Assembly (NCBI GenBank): GCA_038245795.1
Contig: JBBRSC010000027.1
Location: forward strand, 1 to 20,339
Direction: 5' to 3'
Source: JBBRSC01 sp038245795
Lineage (GTDB): Bacteria > Actinomycetota > Acidimicrobiia > Acidimicrobiales > Microtrichaceae
Length of the DNA: 20,339 bases
Shown here piece after piece: positions 1-7,371 of the stretch (positions within the stretch are counted from its first letter, which is position 1; the number at the start of each line of letters is the position of its first letter). The position numbers and the translations under genes were made by a program. The notes beneath the pieces are model-generated. The model worked only from the letters and a program-made list of their open reading frames with translations, was not told the DNA's origin and did no database searches.

Positions 1-177
1 AAGGATCCGTCCCGCCGCGGCGGTGTGTTCCAACGCGATGAACATGCCGAACAGGTCAGCGACGTCCCCGCGTTGCACGACCGCTGGATCCAACCCTGCG
101 ACGACCCGCCGGAGAGACGCCGTAATGGCTCTGAGACTCGCCGAGAGGTCTCGGTGTTCCGTAGCGATCGATGTCAT
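1..177 (-). CDS. DUF222/HNH endonuclease-like protein, N-terminal part (runs off left edge)
   Basis: An open frame reads leftward from ATG at 177 to the window edge without a stop, giving 59 residues. The stretch LDPAVVQRGDVADLFGMF, followed by IALEHTAAAGRIL, resembles the helical start of actinobacterial DUF222 proteins, the family also called the 13E12 repeat. Those proteins usually carry a C-terminal HNH nuclease domain, which would lie outside this window. They are often multicopy in actinobacterial genomes and their role is poorly known. No Shine-Dalgarno sequence precedes the ATG, but a promoter-like pair sits at the distance expected for a leaderless mRNA. The family call rests on pattern recognition over a short stretch and is moderate. 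That the frame is coding is more secure, because its residue composition is protein-like and a promoter fits it. Confidence 0.6.
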   Translation of the reverse strand, partial: MTSIATEHRDLSASLRAITASLRRVVAGLDPAVVQRGDVADLFGMFIALEHTAAAGRIL

Positions 178-184
178 GAAACGA

Positions 185-214
185 ACACTAGTTCGATGGA
201 CCCAAAAGCGTCAA
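185..214 (-). promoter_or_regulatory. Probable leaderless promoter of the DUF222-like gene
   Basis: On the minus strand, TTGACG (plus 209-214) is followed after 18 nt by TAGTGT (plus 185-190). The -10 hexamer ends 7 nt before the ATG at 177, so transcription would begin at or next to the start codon. There is no Shine-Dalgarno sequence in between. Leaderless mRNAs are common in actinobacteria. The -35 matches the sigma-70 consensus at five of six positions, while the -10 fits only the loose TANNNT form. Confidence 0.5.
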
Positions 215-224
215 GAGATCTCTG

Positions 225-249
225 CCGGAAATCTTGAATTGATTTCCGG
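225..249. repeat. Perfect 9-bp inverted repeat, possible operator
   Basis: CCGGAAATC (225-233) and GATTTCCGG (241-249) are exact reverse complements separated by 7 nt. The dyad lies just upstream of the -35 of the minus-strand DUF222-like gene and about 125 bp before the plus-strand isomerase gene. It sits between divergent genes, so a terminator role is unlikely. A protein-binding dyad is the simplest reading, and no binding family is recognisable from the arms. Confidence 0.45.
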
Positions 250-372
250 GGAAGGAAGCTCAGCGGTCTTCGCTTCATTCAACCTTGCGCGGGCCACACG
301 ATCGAGCCCGGCGCCACTGACGGCCGCGGCTCACCGGTACAGTCTCGACACCACGATCACGGGAGCGACCTC

Positions 373-756
373 ATGGCAGATGCAGCAGCGATTCGGGCGA
401 GGGTCGAGCGTTATGCCGAACGACACACCTCGGGTGACATCGACGGCATCGTCGCCTGTTTCGCCGCCGATGCACACATCGAGGACCCAGTTGGCAGCAG
501 CGCGCACGTCGGGGCCGATGCCGTGCGTGGCTTCTTCACATCCACCCACGATCTGTGCGATCGCCTGGAGCTGACGCTGACTGGCCCGATCCGGGTCGCC
601 GGCGGCACCGCGGCGTTCCCGATGATGGCGCGGAGCTACATCGGCACCATGGTGATGGAGATCGACATCATCGACGTCATGGTCTTCGACGACGACGCCA
701 TGGTGACCGAGATGTACGCCTACTGGAGCATGGACGACGCTCGCGTCGTGAACTGA
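373..756 (+). CDS. Ketosteroid isomerase-like protein (SnoaL/NTF2 fold)
   Basis: This is a 127-residue protein, the usual length for steroid delta5-isomerases, which move a double bond in 3-oxo-delta5-steroids through a dienolate intermediate. Aligned by eye with the Pseudomonas putida enzyme, the catalytic residues are all present: Tyr14 in VERYAERH, Asp38 in HIEDPVG, and Asp101 in IDIIDVMVFD. The C-terminal MYAYWS matches MQAYWS of the known enzyme. The ATG at 373 has GGGAG at 361-365, a good spacing. A weak promoter-like pair (CTGACG 317-322, TACAGT 338-343) has a short 15-nt spacer and is uncertain. No other steroid gene is visible nearby, so the true substrate could be a sterol, a terpenoid or another small ketone. 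The last codons and the stop are part of a tandem duplication. Confidence 0.85.
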   Translation: MADAAAIRARVERYAERHTSGDIDGIVACFAADAHIEDPVGSSAHVGADAVRGFFTSTHDLCDRLELTLTGPIRVAGGTAAFPMMARSYIGTMVMEIDIIDVMVFDDDAMVTEMYAYWSMDDARVVN

Positions 757-785
757 GCATGGACGACGCTCGCGTCGTGAAGTGA
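726..785 (+). repeat. 29-bp tandem duplication spanning the isomerase stop codon
   Basis: Bases 726-756 recur at 755-785 with one mismatch (C753 against G782), a repeat unit of 29 bp. The unit encodes the protein C-terminus SMDDARVV plus the stop codon. The second copy therefore lies after the stop and repeats both the coding tail and the TGA. Because 29 is not a multiple of three, the second copy is out of frame with the first. Near identity points to a recent duplication or one kept by selection. Confidence 0.9.
734..778. terminator. Two identical hairpins between convergent genes
   Basis: ACGACG and CGTCGT pair around the loop CTCG at 734-749, and the same hairpin recurs at 763-778 because of the duplication. 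They lie between the isomerase stop (756) and the DUF3052 stop (806) of convergent genes, so they could act on transcripts from both sides. The stems are only 6 bp and no U-run follows, so intrinsic termination would be weak. A role in protecting the 3' end of the mRNA is an alternative. Confidence 0.4.
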
Positions 786-805
786 ATCACCGCCGAAGGC
801 CCCAA

Positions 806-1225
806 TCAGTCAGGCCGCAATGTTCGGCGTTCTCGTCGCCAGACCATCCGGAGCCCTGACCATGTCTCGTCGATGGCGCACACCTTGTTGTCGACCAGCC
901 CCATGGGCAGCCCTACCTCGCGCACGACGTCCTCAGTCATGTCGGTGGCGACGCCGGACGCCCGTTTCGGCCAGCAGATCCAGAGCCCGCCATCGGGGAA
1001 GATCACGCGTGATGCTTGATCGATCCGTTCCTCGATCCGGGCCCGTCGAACCACGAAGAACAACACAACATCAGCCGAACCAACGAGTCGTCGACCTTGC
1101 GTCACAGCGTCTGGAAGCTCGGCGAGCAGCGAATCCATGGCGGGTGCCTCGCCGGTCACAACGAGCCGTGCTCCCTCCTTGATACCAAGCTTCTTCGGGA
1201 GGGGAGTCGCGGAATAACCAGCCAT
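806..1225 (-). CDS. DUF3052 family protein
   Basis: This 139-residue soluble protein begins MAGYSATPLPKKLGI and contains the block FPDGGLWICWPKRASG, then TDMTEDVVREVGLPMGLVDNK, both of which I recognise as hallmarks of DUF3052. That family is widespread in actinobacteria and has no agreed function. No signal peptide or membrane segment is seen. The ATG lies 4 nt after the stop of the permease gene and lacks a clear Shine-Dalgarno sequence, so it is probably translated by coupling to that gene. It is the last gene of the ABC transporter operon. The shared operon hints at a link to the transporter or to its stress signal, but the sequence itself does not show one. Confidence 0.88.
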   Translation of the reverse strand: MAGYSATPLPKKLGIKEGARLVVTGEAPAMDSLLAELPDAVTQGRRLVGSADVVLFFVVRRARIEERIDQASRVIFPDGGLWICWPKRASGVATDMTEDVVREVGLPMGLVDNKVCAIDETWSGLRMVWRRERRTLRPD

Positions 1226-1229
1226 GCAT

Positions 1230-3875
1230 CTACGCGACGGAGATCGCTGCCAGTACGTCCATTCGCGACGCTCGGAATGCTGTCCAGATGGCGGCGAACA
1301 CGCCGATCAGCGCACCGATGACCATGATGATCCCGAGCGTCTGCCACGGCAGCACCAGATTGACGACGAGGTTCGCGTTGGAGAATCCCCGCACGAGCAG
1401 CGCTCCGAACAGCGTTCCCATCACGAGCCCCAGTACCGATCCGAAAGTCGCGATGATGGCGGCCTCCCAGCGGATGGATCGACGCAACTGCGATCGACGC
1501 ATTCCGACAGCGCGCAACAGACCGATCTCTCGTCGACGCTCGAAGATCGAGAGGGAGATGGTCACGGAGATCCCGATCAGAGCCACGATCACTGCAAGGC
1601 TCAAGAGCAGATAGATGATGTTGATGATGATCTGGATCTGGTCGGCCAGCTCTCCAACGAACTCGCGCACGCTGAGTACTCGCACGACGGCCTGATCCTT
1701 GACGGCCGTGCTGATTGCCGTCTTCATTTTGCTCAGATCTGTTCCCGGTACCAGCTTCGCGAACAACTGATTGTCGGACCTCGCGTCGGGTGTCGTGATG
1801 TTGTTGTACGTCCCCGTGTTGATGACGTACCCGAACCGTCCGAACTGCTTCGAGATGGAACCCGCCACGGTCCAGGTGGTTTCGCCTGACTGGACGGTCC
1901 ACACGCGGATCTGTTGGCCGACCGTCCATCCATTGTCAGCAAGTACCCCTTCTGACACGAGAATGGTGTTGTCCACGAGCGCCTCTGCGCTCGGCTTGAT
2001 GTCGCCCAGATCGATGACGCCCTTCAGGGACACCGGCTCCGTTGACAATAGGAACACGTCCTCGCCAGGCGGACCGGTCACGGTCGGGCGACCCTCGCCT
2101 GTCGGATCCTTGGCGATCTCCGCGGCACTTCGGCTGGCAAGGCGCTTTCCTTCCTTCGTGTCGAGGAAGCGTGCACCCGCGAACCGAATCGCCGTGGCGG
2201 ACTCGACACCAGGAACCTTGGCGATGGTTTCGCGCACCGTTGGAGGGACCGGCGCTCCAAAGCCCCCTGCGTCGATGATGACGTCGGCGGCAAGTTGATC
2301 TTCGTAGACGCTCGAGAAGCTCTGCTGGATCGATGCTGCGATGACCGTGATCATCACGACCAGCGCCACGCCAATCGTCAAGGCCACTCCGGTCGCGGTT
2401 GTGCGCTTCGGGTTGCGCGCGGCGTTCTGGCGCGCCAGCCGTCCGGGCAGCCCGACCAACAACGCCACTGGTCGACCGATGAGCAATGACACGGGGCCCG
2501 CAATCAGCGGTCCGATGACAGCGATGGCGATGAACAACAACGCGGCGCCAGCGCCGATCAACGGCAACGGGTTGACGGCGACCTCTTCGACCCCCGCGAT
2601 CAGGAGGCCCGCGCCGCCCAACATGAAGAGCGAACCGAAGATGATCCGGGCCTTGCCGACGCCCGTCGTTTCGACCAGGACTTCGCTCATCGCCGCGACC
2701 GGCGCCACTCGAGTGGCGCGATACGCCGGGATGACCGCCGAGATCATGGTGGCGAGTACGCCCACGACGAAGGACTTCCAGACGGCCCCGAACGTGAGCG
2801 CGGGCAACCCCCCAGGCACCGTGATGAACCCTCCGAGCCCGCGTTGCAGGAGCGTTGCCAACCCGAGTCCCCCGAAGAGCCCGGCGGTCGACGCGACCAG
2901 TCCGGTTGCGAACGCCTCGATCAATACCGATCCGAGCAGCTGTCGGCGGCTCGCGCCGACCGCTCGGAGAAGGGCCAACTCGCGGGTCCGTTGCGCGATG
3001 AGAATCGAGAACGTGTTGTAGATCACGAACGTCCCAACGAACGCCGCAACCCAGCCGAAGGCGGCAACGAAGTCGGTGATGACGCTCGTGAGCTGGGCCA
3101 CCTGGGCCTGGTTCTCGGCGATGAATTCCTTGCCAGTCTTTGCTTCGAGTCGCGCTGGGAGGATTTGGCTGAGTCGTGACCGAACGTTGTCCTGAGTCTC
3201 GCCGTCCTGGATGGAGACCTCGACCGAGTTGAACTTTCCCTGCAGATTGGCGAGTTCTTGAAGTCGCGCAGTCTCGATCAGGACGATGCGCGACCCGGCG
3301 GATTTCTTGCCGTCGGCACCGATGCCACCGATGCCCACGATTGTGAAGGTCTGGCGGCCGTTGTTGAGCGCGATCGTCACCGGGTCACCCAGCTTGAAAC
3401 CGAACTCCTCGGCCGTCTTGAAATCCATCACCGCTTGATCCGGCCCCGTGGGCGCCACGCCCTCGGTCAGTGTTCCGGGGGCGAGCACGGGGTCGGTGAC
3501 CCAGTTGAAGGCGAAGGTTGGTGGACCGAACGATGACACCGGCTTGTCGGATTTGTCTAGCAACGTGGCCGGAAGCTGGATGACGCCCGTTGCTTCTCGT
3601 ACGCCAGCGGTCGAACGCGCAAGATCGACGACGTCGGCGTCGACTGGCGCGCGGATCGGCATCGAGGAGAAGGGGTTCTCCTGCGCCTCCCGATCGCGGA
3701 TCACGCCGTCGACACCTTTGTAGGCGTCGTTGACCAGGTCGCCGACCGATTTGGTCAACACACCCGACAGGACGTCGGTTCCAGAGATGAACGCAACGCC
3801 GAACACGATGGCGATCGACGTGGCGACCAGCCTCCATTTCCGCGCCCGTATCCCTGCGAGGGCGATACGGAACAC
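1230..3875 (-). CDS. FtsX/MacB-type ABC transporter permease
   Basis: This 881-residue inner-membrane protein has two FtsX-type permease units. The first has a membrane segment at about 17-35, an extracytoplasmic MacB-like domain at about 36-265, and then segments starting near 268. It carries the cytoplasmic motif RTRELALLRAVGASRRQL near 296-313. The second unit repeats this plan and ends with RRREIGLLRAVGMRRSQL and the last membrane helices. Such permeases are mechanotransmission pumps for lipids, lipoproteins, peptides or antibiotics rather than classical channels, and the substrate here is unknown. The start is GTG at 3875, one nt after the ATPase stop, with GGAG six nt upstream. The two genes are almost certainly translated together. 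A single long permease would supply both transmembrane halves. Confidence 0.92.
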   Translation of the reverse strand: MFRIALAGIRARKWRLVATSIAIVFGVAFISGTDVLSGVLTKSVGDLVNDAYKGVDGVIRDREAQENPFSSMPIRAPVDADVVDLARSTAGVREATGVIQLPATLLDKSDKPVSSFGPPTFAFNWVTDPVLAPGTLTEGVAPTGPDQAVMDFKTAEEFGFKLGDPVTIALNNGRQTFTIVGIGGIGADGKKSAGSRIVLIETARLQELANLQGKFNSVEVSIQDGETQDNVRSRLSQILPARLEAKTGKEFIAENQAQVAQLTSVITDFVAAFGWVAAFVGTFVIYNTFSILIAQRTRELALLRAVGASRRQLLGSVLIEAFATGLVASTAGLFGGLGLATLLQRGLGGFITVPGGLPALTFGAVWKSFVVGVLATMISAVIPAYRATRVAPVAAMSEVLVETTGVGKARIIFGSLFMLGGAGLLIAGVEEVAVNPLPLIGAGAALLFIAIAVIGPLIAGPVSLLIGRPVALLVGLPGRLARQNAARNPKRTTATGVALTIGVALVVMITVIAASIQQSFSSVYEDQLAADVIIDAGGFGAPVPPTVRETIAKVPGVESATAIRFAGARFLDTKEGKRLASRSAAEIAKDPTGEGRPTVTGPPGEDVFLLSTEPVSLKGVIDLGDIKPSAEALVDNTILVSEGVLADNGWTVGQQIRVWTVQSGETTWTVAGSISKQFGRFGYVINTGTYNNITTPDARSDNQLFAKLVPGTDLSKMKTAISTAVKDQAVVRVLSVREFVGELADQIQIIINIIYLLLSLAVIVALIGISVTISLSIFERRREIGLLRAVGMRRSQLRRSIRWEAAIIATFGSVLGLVMGTLFGALLVRGFSNANLVVNLVLPWQTLGIIMVIGALIGVFAAIWTAFRASRMDVLAAISVA

Positions 3876-3876
3876 G

Positions 3877-4653
3877 TCAGTCTCCGAGTGCCTTCATCTT
3901 GTCGAGCACGGAGGTGGCCGTCGGCTCGAAGATCTCATCGACGATCCGTCCGTCGGCCAGGAACACCACGCGGTCGGCGTAGGCCGCTGCGGTGGGGTCG
4001 TGCGTCACCATCACGATGGTCTGGCGCAACTCGTCGACGGCGGTGCGCATGAACGTCAGGATTTCGGCGCTGGTTCGCGAGTCGAGGTTTCCCGTCGGTT
4101 CATCGGCGAAGATGATCTGCGGCCGACTCGCAAGGGCACGGGCAACCGCCACACGTTGCTGCTGACCACCGGAGAGCTCGCTCGGTCGGTGGGTGAGACG
4201 GTCCTTGAGTCCGACGGTGGTCACGACCTGGTCCATCCACGCCTGATCAACCTTGCGACCACCGAGATCCATCGGCAGCGTGATGTTCTCCGCGGCAGAC
4301 AGCGTCGGAATGAGGTTGAAGGCCTGGAAGATGAATCCGACCTGATCGCGACGCAGTTGGGTGAGGCCCTTTTCATCGAGCTTCGAAAGATCGACGCCGG
4401 CCACTTCGACCGAACCGCTCGTGAGGCGATCAAGCCCTGCGAGACAATGCATGAGTGTCGACTTGCCCGAACCCGACGGGCCCATGATGGCGGTGAACTG
4501 GCCACGCATGAAGCGAGCATTCACGGAATCGAGTGCAACGACTTCGGTGTCACCGCGACCGTAGATCTTCGAGGCATTGATGGCTTCGGCGGCCACGACC
4601 GTGGAACCGGTGCTGTTACCAGCATCGGTCGCCGGATCGGATACGTAACTCAT
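3877..4653 (-). CDS. ABC transporter ATP-binding protein (LolD/MacB type)
   Basis: This 258-residue ATPase powers the adjacent FtsX-type permease. Walker A is GPSGSGKST at 58-66, the Q-loop glutamine is Q110, the signature LSGGQQQ is at 160-166, Walker B is IIFADEP at 180-186, and the switch histidine is H218. QVGFIFQAFNLIPTLSAAENI and DEPTGNLDS are typical of the LolD/MacB/FtsE branch. The frame stays open far upstream to 5232, but the ATG at 4653 is chosen because GGGAGG stands just before it and conserved sequence begins soon after. It is the first gene of the operon ATPase-permease-DUF3052. An unconserved N-terminal tail of about 25 residues precedes the ABC domain. Confidence 0.94.
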   Translation of the reverse strand: MSYVSDPATDAGNSTGSTVVAAEAINASKIYGRGDTEVVALDSVNARFMRGQFTAIMGPSGSGKSTLMHCLAGLDRLTSGSVEVAGVDLSKLDEKGLTQLRRDQVGFIFQAFNLIPTLSAAENITLPMDLGGRKVDQAWMDQVVTTVGLKDRLTHRPSELSGGQQQRVAVARALASRPQIIFADEPTGNLDSRTSAEILTFMRTAVDELRQTIVMVTHDPTAAAYADRVVFLADGRIVDEIFEPTATSVLDKMKALGD

Positions 4654-4689
4654 GGGGGGTCCTCCCGGCAATCTTGCCGCCAGCGCAGT

Positions 4690-4711
4690 CAACGTGCGAC
4701 ACCTTACGTTG
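4690..4711 (-). promoter_or_regulatory. Possible promoter and operator of the ABC operon
   Basis: CAACGT (4690-4695) and ACGTTG (4706-4711) form a perfect 6-bp dyad with a 10-nt gap. On the minus strand it overlaps a -10-like hexamer TAAGGT (plus 4701-4706), about 48 bp before the ATPase ATG. No good -35 stands 16-18 nt away, so the promoter call is weak. A dyad over a -10 would suit repression, but dyads this short also occur by chance. Confidence 0.25.
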
Positions 4712-4784
4712 CGGTTCCAGCTTCTTCGAGGCGCGACCCGTCGTAGTTCCGTCACGGTCGACCGCAATCGGCCATGCTGTCGCC

Positions 4785-5195
4785 ATGAATCGAACAGATC
4801 GACGGGCCTACGGCATCGCGGCAATTCTGGGTGGGGCCGGCGTGATGCATTTCGTGAGCCCCAAGTTCTTCGATGCGGTGGTCCCGAGGTGGATGCCCGG
4901 ATCGGCCCGCACCACGACCTACGTATCGGGGATCGCCGAGCTGATCGGCGCGATGTTGTTGCTGAATCCGTCGACCCGTCGACGGGGAGGCTGGTGGGCA
5001 TTCGCCACGTTCGTCGTGGTGTTTCCGGCGAACATCCAGATGGCGCTCGACGGGGGCGTCGACGACGCCCCTGCCGGTCCGATGAACTCAGCGGCGGCAG
5101 CCTGGATCCGGCTGCCGTTCCAGATCCCGATGATCTGGAACGCCTACAAGATTGCAACCGCTCCGCGCGAGAGCTCGGCGGCGGTGTCCTCATGA
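4785..5195 (+). CDS. DoxX-like small membrane protein
   Basis: This 136-residue protein has about four hydrophobic segments, starting with YGIAAILGGAGVMHFVSP. The blocks MHFVSPKFFDAVVPRWMPG and YVSGIAELIGAMLLL resemble DoxX-like membrane proteins, whose biochemical role is poorly defined. DoxX relatives in mycobacteria have been linked to redox homeostasis. The ATG at 4785 was chosen because the conserved region begins right after it. The frame is open further upstream, but those residues look unlike protein of this family. No clear Shine-Dalgarno sequence is visible. Its TGA overlaps the ATG of the next gene by 4 nt, which indicates one transcript and coupled translation. Confidence 0.75.
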   Translation: MNRTDRRAYGIAAILGGAGVMHFVSPKFFDAVVPRWMPGSARTTTYVSGIAELIGAMLLLNPSTRRRGGWWAFATFVVVFPANIQMALDGGVDDAPAGPMNSAAAAWIRLPFQIPMIWNAYKIATAPRESSAAVSS

Positions 5196-7294
5196 TCCAA
5201 CGTGGTGGATCATGGCGGCGCGCGCCTGCCATGGCTATGGCGACGGTCGTGACGATGGCCGTGTTGGCGGCGGGATGTTCTCAGACCAGCCAACGCACAA
5301 ACAGCGTCCCCAGTGCGGACACCACACCGATCACCGCTCTAGACGGCCCCGACGTTGCGAAGGATCCGACGGCCTTGTCGGCGATGGGCATCACGAGCAC
5401 GCTCGGCTGCGATCCGCTCGTCGCCAACGAGTGCATGCTCCCGTTTCCGAGCGACGCCTACACCGTGCCTGATTCGACGACGCCGACGGGGCGACGCGTT
5501 GCGTTGGTGCGAGAGGTGATGCCGGCCAACAAGGCCGGTGTCCACATGGATCCGTCCGATCAGAATCTCTCCGATGGTTTCAGCCCGGGTGCCGCGCTCA
5601 TGGCGGATCTCGGTGCACTGGATCTCACCGCCTCGAAGGCGCCGTCGATCGCCGCACTGTCTGCGTCGATCGAGCCTGGGTCGCCGATTGTGGTGCTCGA
5701 CACCTCTGACAACCGCCGCGTTCCATTCTGGGCCGAGCTCGATTCGCAGGCGGACAAGGGTGTCACGCCGTGGCTGCTCATCCATCCAGCGACCTCATAT
5801 TCGCAGGGACATCGGATCGTGGTGGGGATCCGTTCACTCGTCGATCCAGCAGGTGCAGCCGTCCTACCGAGTCCCGCGTTCGAGTCCTATCGGAGCGGCC
5901 AACGAAGCACCGATTCCGCCTTCGAAGCGCGTCGAGCCGACATGGAATCGACGTTTGATTCGCTGGCGGGCCAGGGCGTCGATCGGTCGTCGTTGCAACT
6001 GGCTTGGTCGTTCACCGTCGCCAGTAAAGAGTCGACCTCGTCGCGCTTGTTGGCGATGCGCGACGACGCCTTCGGCCAACTTGGCGACGCGGCTCCGAAG
6101 TACACGATCGCGACTGCGGTCGATGATCCGGACAAGCGGATCGCCCGTCAGATCGACGGCACCTTCGAGAGCCCGCTGTATCTGACCAACGATGGACAAC
6201 CCGGCGGTCGAATGGTGCTTGATGATGCCGGCCGACCCGTCCGGCAGCAAGGTGTCTTCACGGCGCGGTTCCGATGTGTCCTCCCACCGTCATCGCGAAC
6301 GGAACCAGCGCGAATGGCGTTGTACGGCCATGGGCTGCTCGGAGACCTCGATGAGGTGACCTCCAACATGGTCGTGGACATGTCCGCCAATCACAACATC
6401 GCCTACTGCGCGACGGACTTCGCTGGGATGAGCAAGTTCGACCTCGGCAACGCCGTCGCCGCGCTCGCCGACATGTCCAACTTCGCGTCACTCCCCGATG
6501 GGCTCCAGCAGGGCTTCATCAGCAACATGTTCCTCGGACGGCTGATGGTGAATCGTGCTGGTTTTGCGGCGGACCCGAGGTTCCAGTTCGGGGGGATATC
6601 GGCTCTCGGAAAGGGTGAGCTGTTCTACGACGGGAACAGCCAGGGTGCCATCGTGGGCGGTGCCCTGGCGGCGATCTCGCCCGACATCACACGGATCGTG
6701 TTGGGTGAGGCGGGGATGAACTATTCGCTCCTCCTCGACCGCAGCGTCGACTTCGACGAGTACCTGACGGCCGCCTTTGCTCCCGCGTATCCGGCCCGCA
6801 TCGATCGGGTGCTCGCCATCGCTCTTGTCCAGGGTCTCTGGGACCGGGGGGAGACCAACGGCTATCTGCAACATCTCGTCGAGGATCAGTTCCCCGGGAC
6901 GAAGCCCCACCGGTTGTTGTTGCTCGGCGCCGTGGGTGATCACCAGGTCACCGAGTTCTCGCTGCGGGTCGAGGCGCGGACTGCGAAGATCCCGGCGCGA
7001 ATTCTGTTGGCAGCTCCCGGGCGCACGGCCGAGTCGGATCCGTCCTGGGGAATGCAGACGACCAACTCGTTCCCGTTCGTCGGCTCCGGGTACGTGCTGG
7101 CCGATACGGGTTCACCGTCGTCCCCAGCGGGCAACCAACCCTCGCGGGAAGGTCACGATCCGCACGACGACACTCCGAACATTCCGCAGATCCAACAGTT
7201 GAAAGACGCCTTCTGGGGAGGCCCCAGCGTGGTCACCGACCTCTGCCCAGCTGATGGGCCGTGCGTCTTCGAGATCCCGGCCAATCAACGCTGA
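5192..7294 (+). CDS. Putative lipid-anchored alpha/beta hydrolase
   Basis: This is a 700-residue lipoprotein: RR at 9-10, a hydrophobic stretch, and lipobox LAAGC with the acylated cysteine at 29. The conserved-looking region starts at GCDPL and CMLPFPSDAYT, a block I associate with large uncharacterised bacterial lipoproteins having a lipase-like C-terminal half. YGHGLLG at 378-384 suits an oxyanion-hole HG motif, GNSQG at 481-485 is a nucleophile elbow with Ser483, D583 in GDHQV is a candidate acid, and H655 or H658 in GHDPHD is a candidate catalytic histidine. It probably cleaves an ester or polyester outside the membrane; the substrate is unknown. The ATG overlaps the DoxX stop (ATGA). 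The frame is open to 4652, but that extension belongs to the DoxX gene in another frame. Confidence 0.75.
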   Translation: MIQRGGSWRRAPAMAMATVVTMAVLAAGCSQTSQRTNSVPSADTTPITALDGPDVAKDPTALSAMGITSTLGCDPLVANECMLPFPSDAYTVPDSTTPTGRRVALVREVMPANKAGVHMDPSDQNLSDGFSPGAALMADLGALDLTASKAPSIAALSASIEPGSPIVVLDTSDNRRVPFWAELDSQADKGVTPWLLIHPATSYSQGHRIVVGIRSLVDPAGAAVLPSPAFESYRSGQRSTDSAFEARRADMESTFDSLAGQGVDRSSLQLAWSFTVASKESTSSRLLAMRDDAFGQLGDAAPKYTIATAVDDPDKRIARQIDGTFESPLYLTNDGQPGGRMVLDDAGRPVRQQGVFTARFRCVLPPSSRTEPARMALYGHGLLGDLDEVTSNMVVDMSANHNIAYCATDFAGMSKFDLGNAVAALADMSNFASLPDGLQQGFISNMFLGRLMVNRAGFAADPRFQFGGISALGKGELFYDGNSQGAIVGGALAAISPDITRIVLGEAGMNYSLLLDRSVDFDEYLTAAFAPAYPARIDRVLAIALVQGLWDRGETNGYLQHLVEDQFPGTKPHRLLLLGAVGDHQVTEFSLRVEARTAKIPARILLAAPGRTAESDPSWGMQTTNSFPFVGSGYVLADTGSPSSPAGNQPSREGHDPHDDTPNIPQIQQLKDAFWGGPSVVTDLCPADGPCVFEIPANQR

Positions 7295-7371
7295 TCGGGC
7301 GACCGGAAGTCGTTCCTGTGCAGTCGGTGCGGCGGACGGTAGCCTGAGAGAGTTCCCAATGGGGGTGGACC

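Noticed and set aside
555..785. 76-residue frame ending in a second SMDDARVV copy
   Set aside because: It arises only because the duplicated isomerase tail is read in another frame; upstream residues are His/Arg-rich shadow sequence.
4204..4224. CTTGAGT inside the ABC ATPase gene
   Set aside because: The matching arm is absent at the required spacing and the site is deep in coding sequence.
4652..5191. N-terminal extension of the hydrolase lipoprotein
   Set aside because: It covers the DoxX gene in another frame and would bury the lipoprotein signal. ATG 5192 starts a proper signal peptide.
4654..5232. Long N-terminal extension of the ABC ATPase
   Set aside because: The added residues are unlike any ABC protein and overlap the DoxX gene on the other strand. 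ATG 4653 has its own Shine-Dalgarno sequence.
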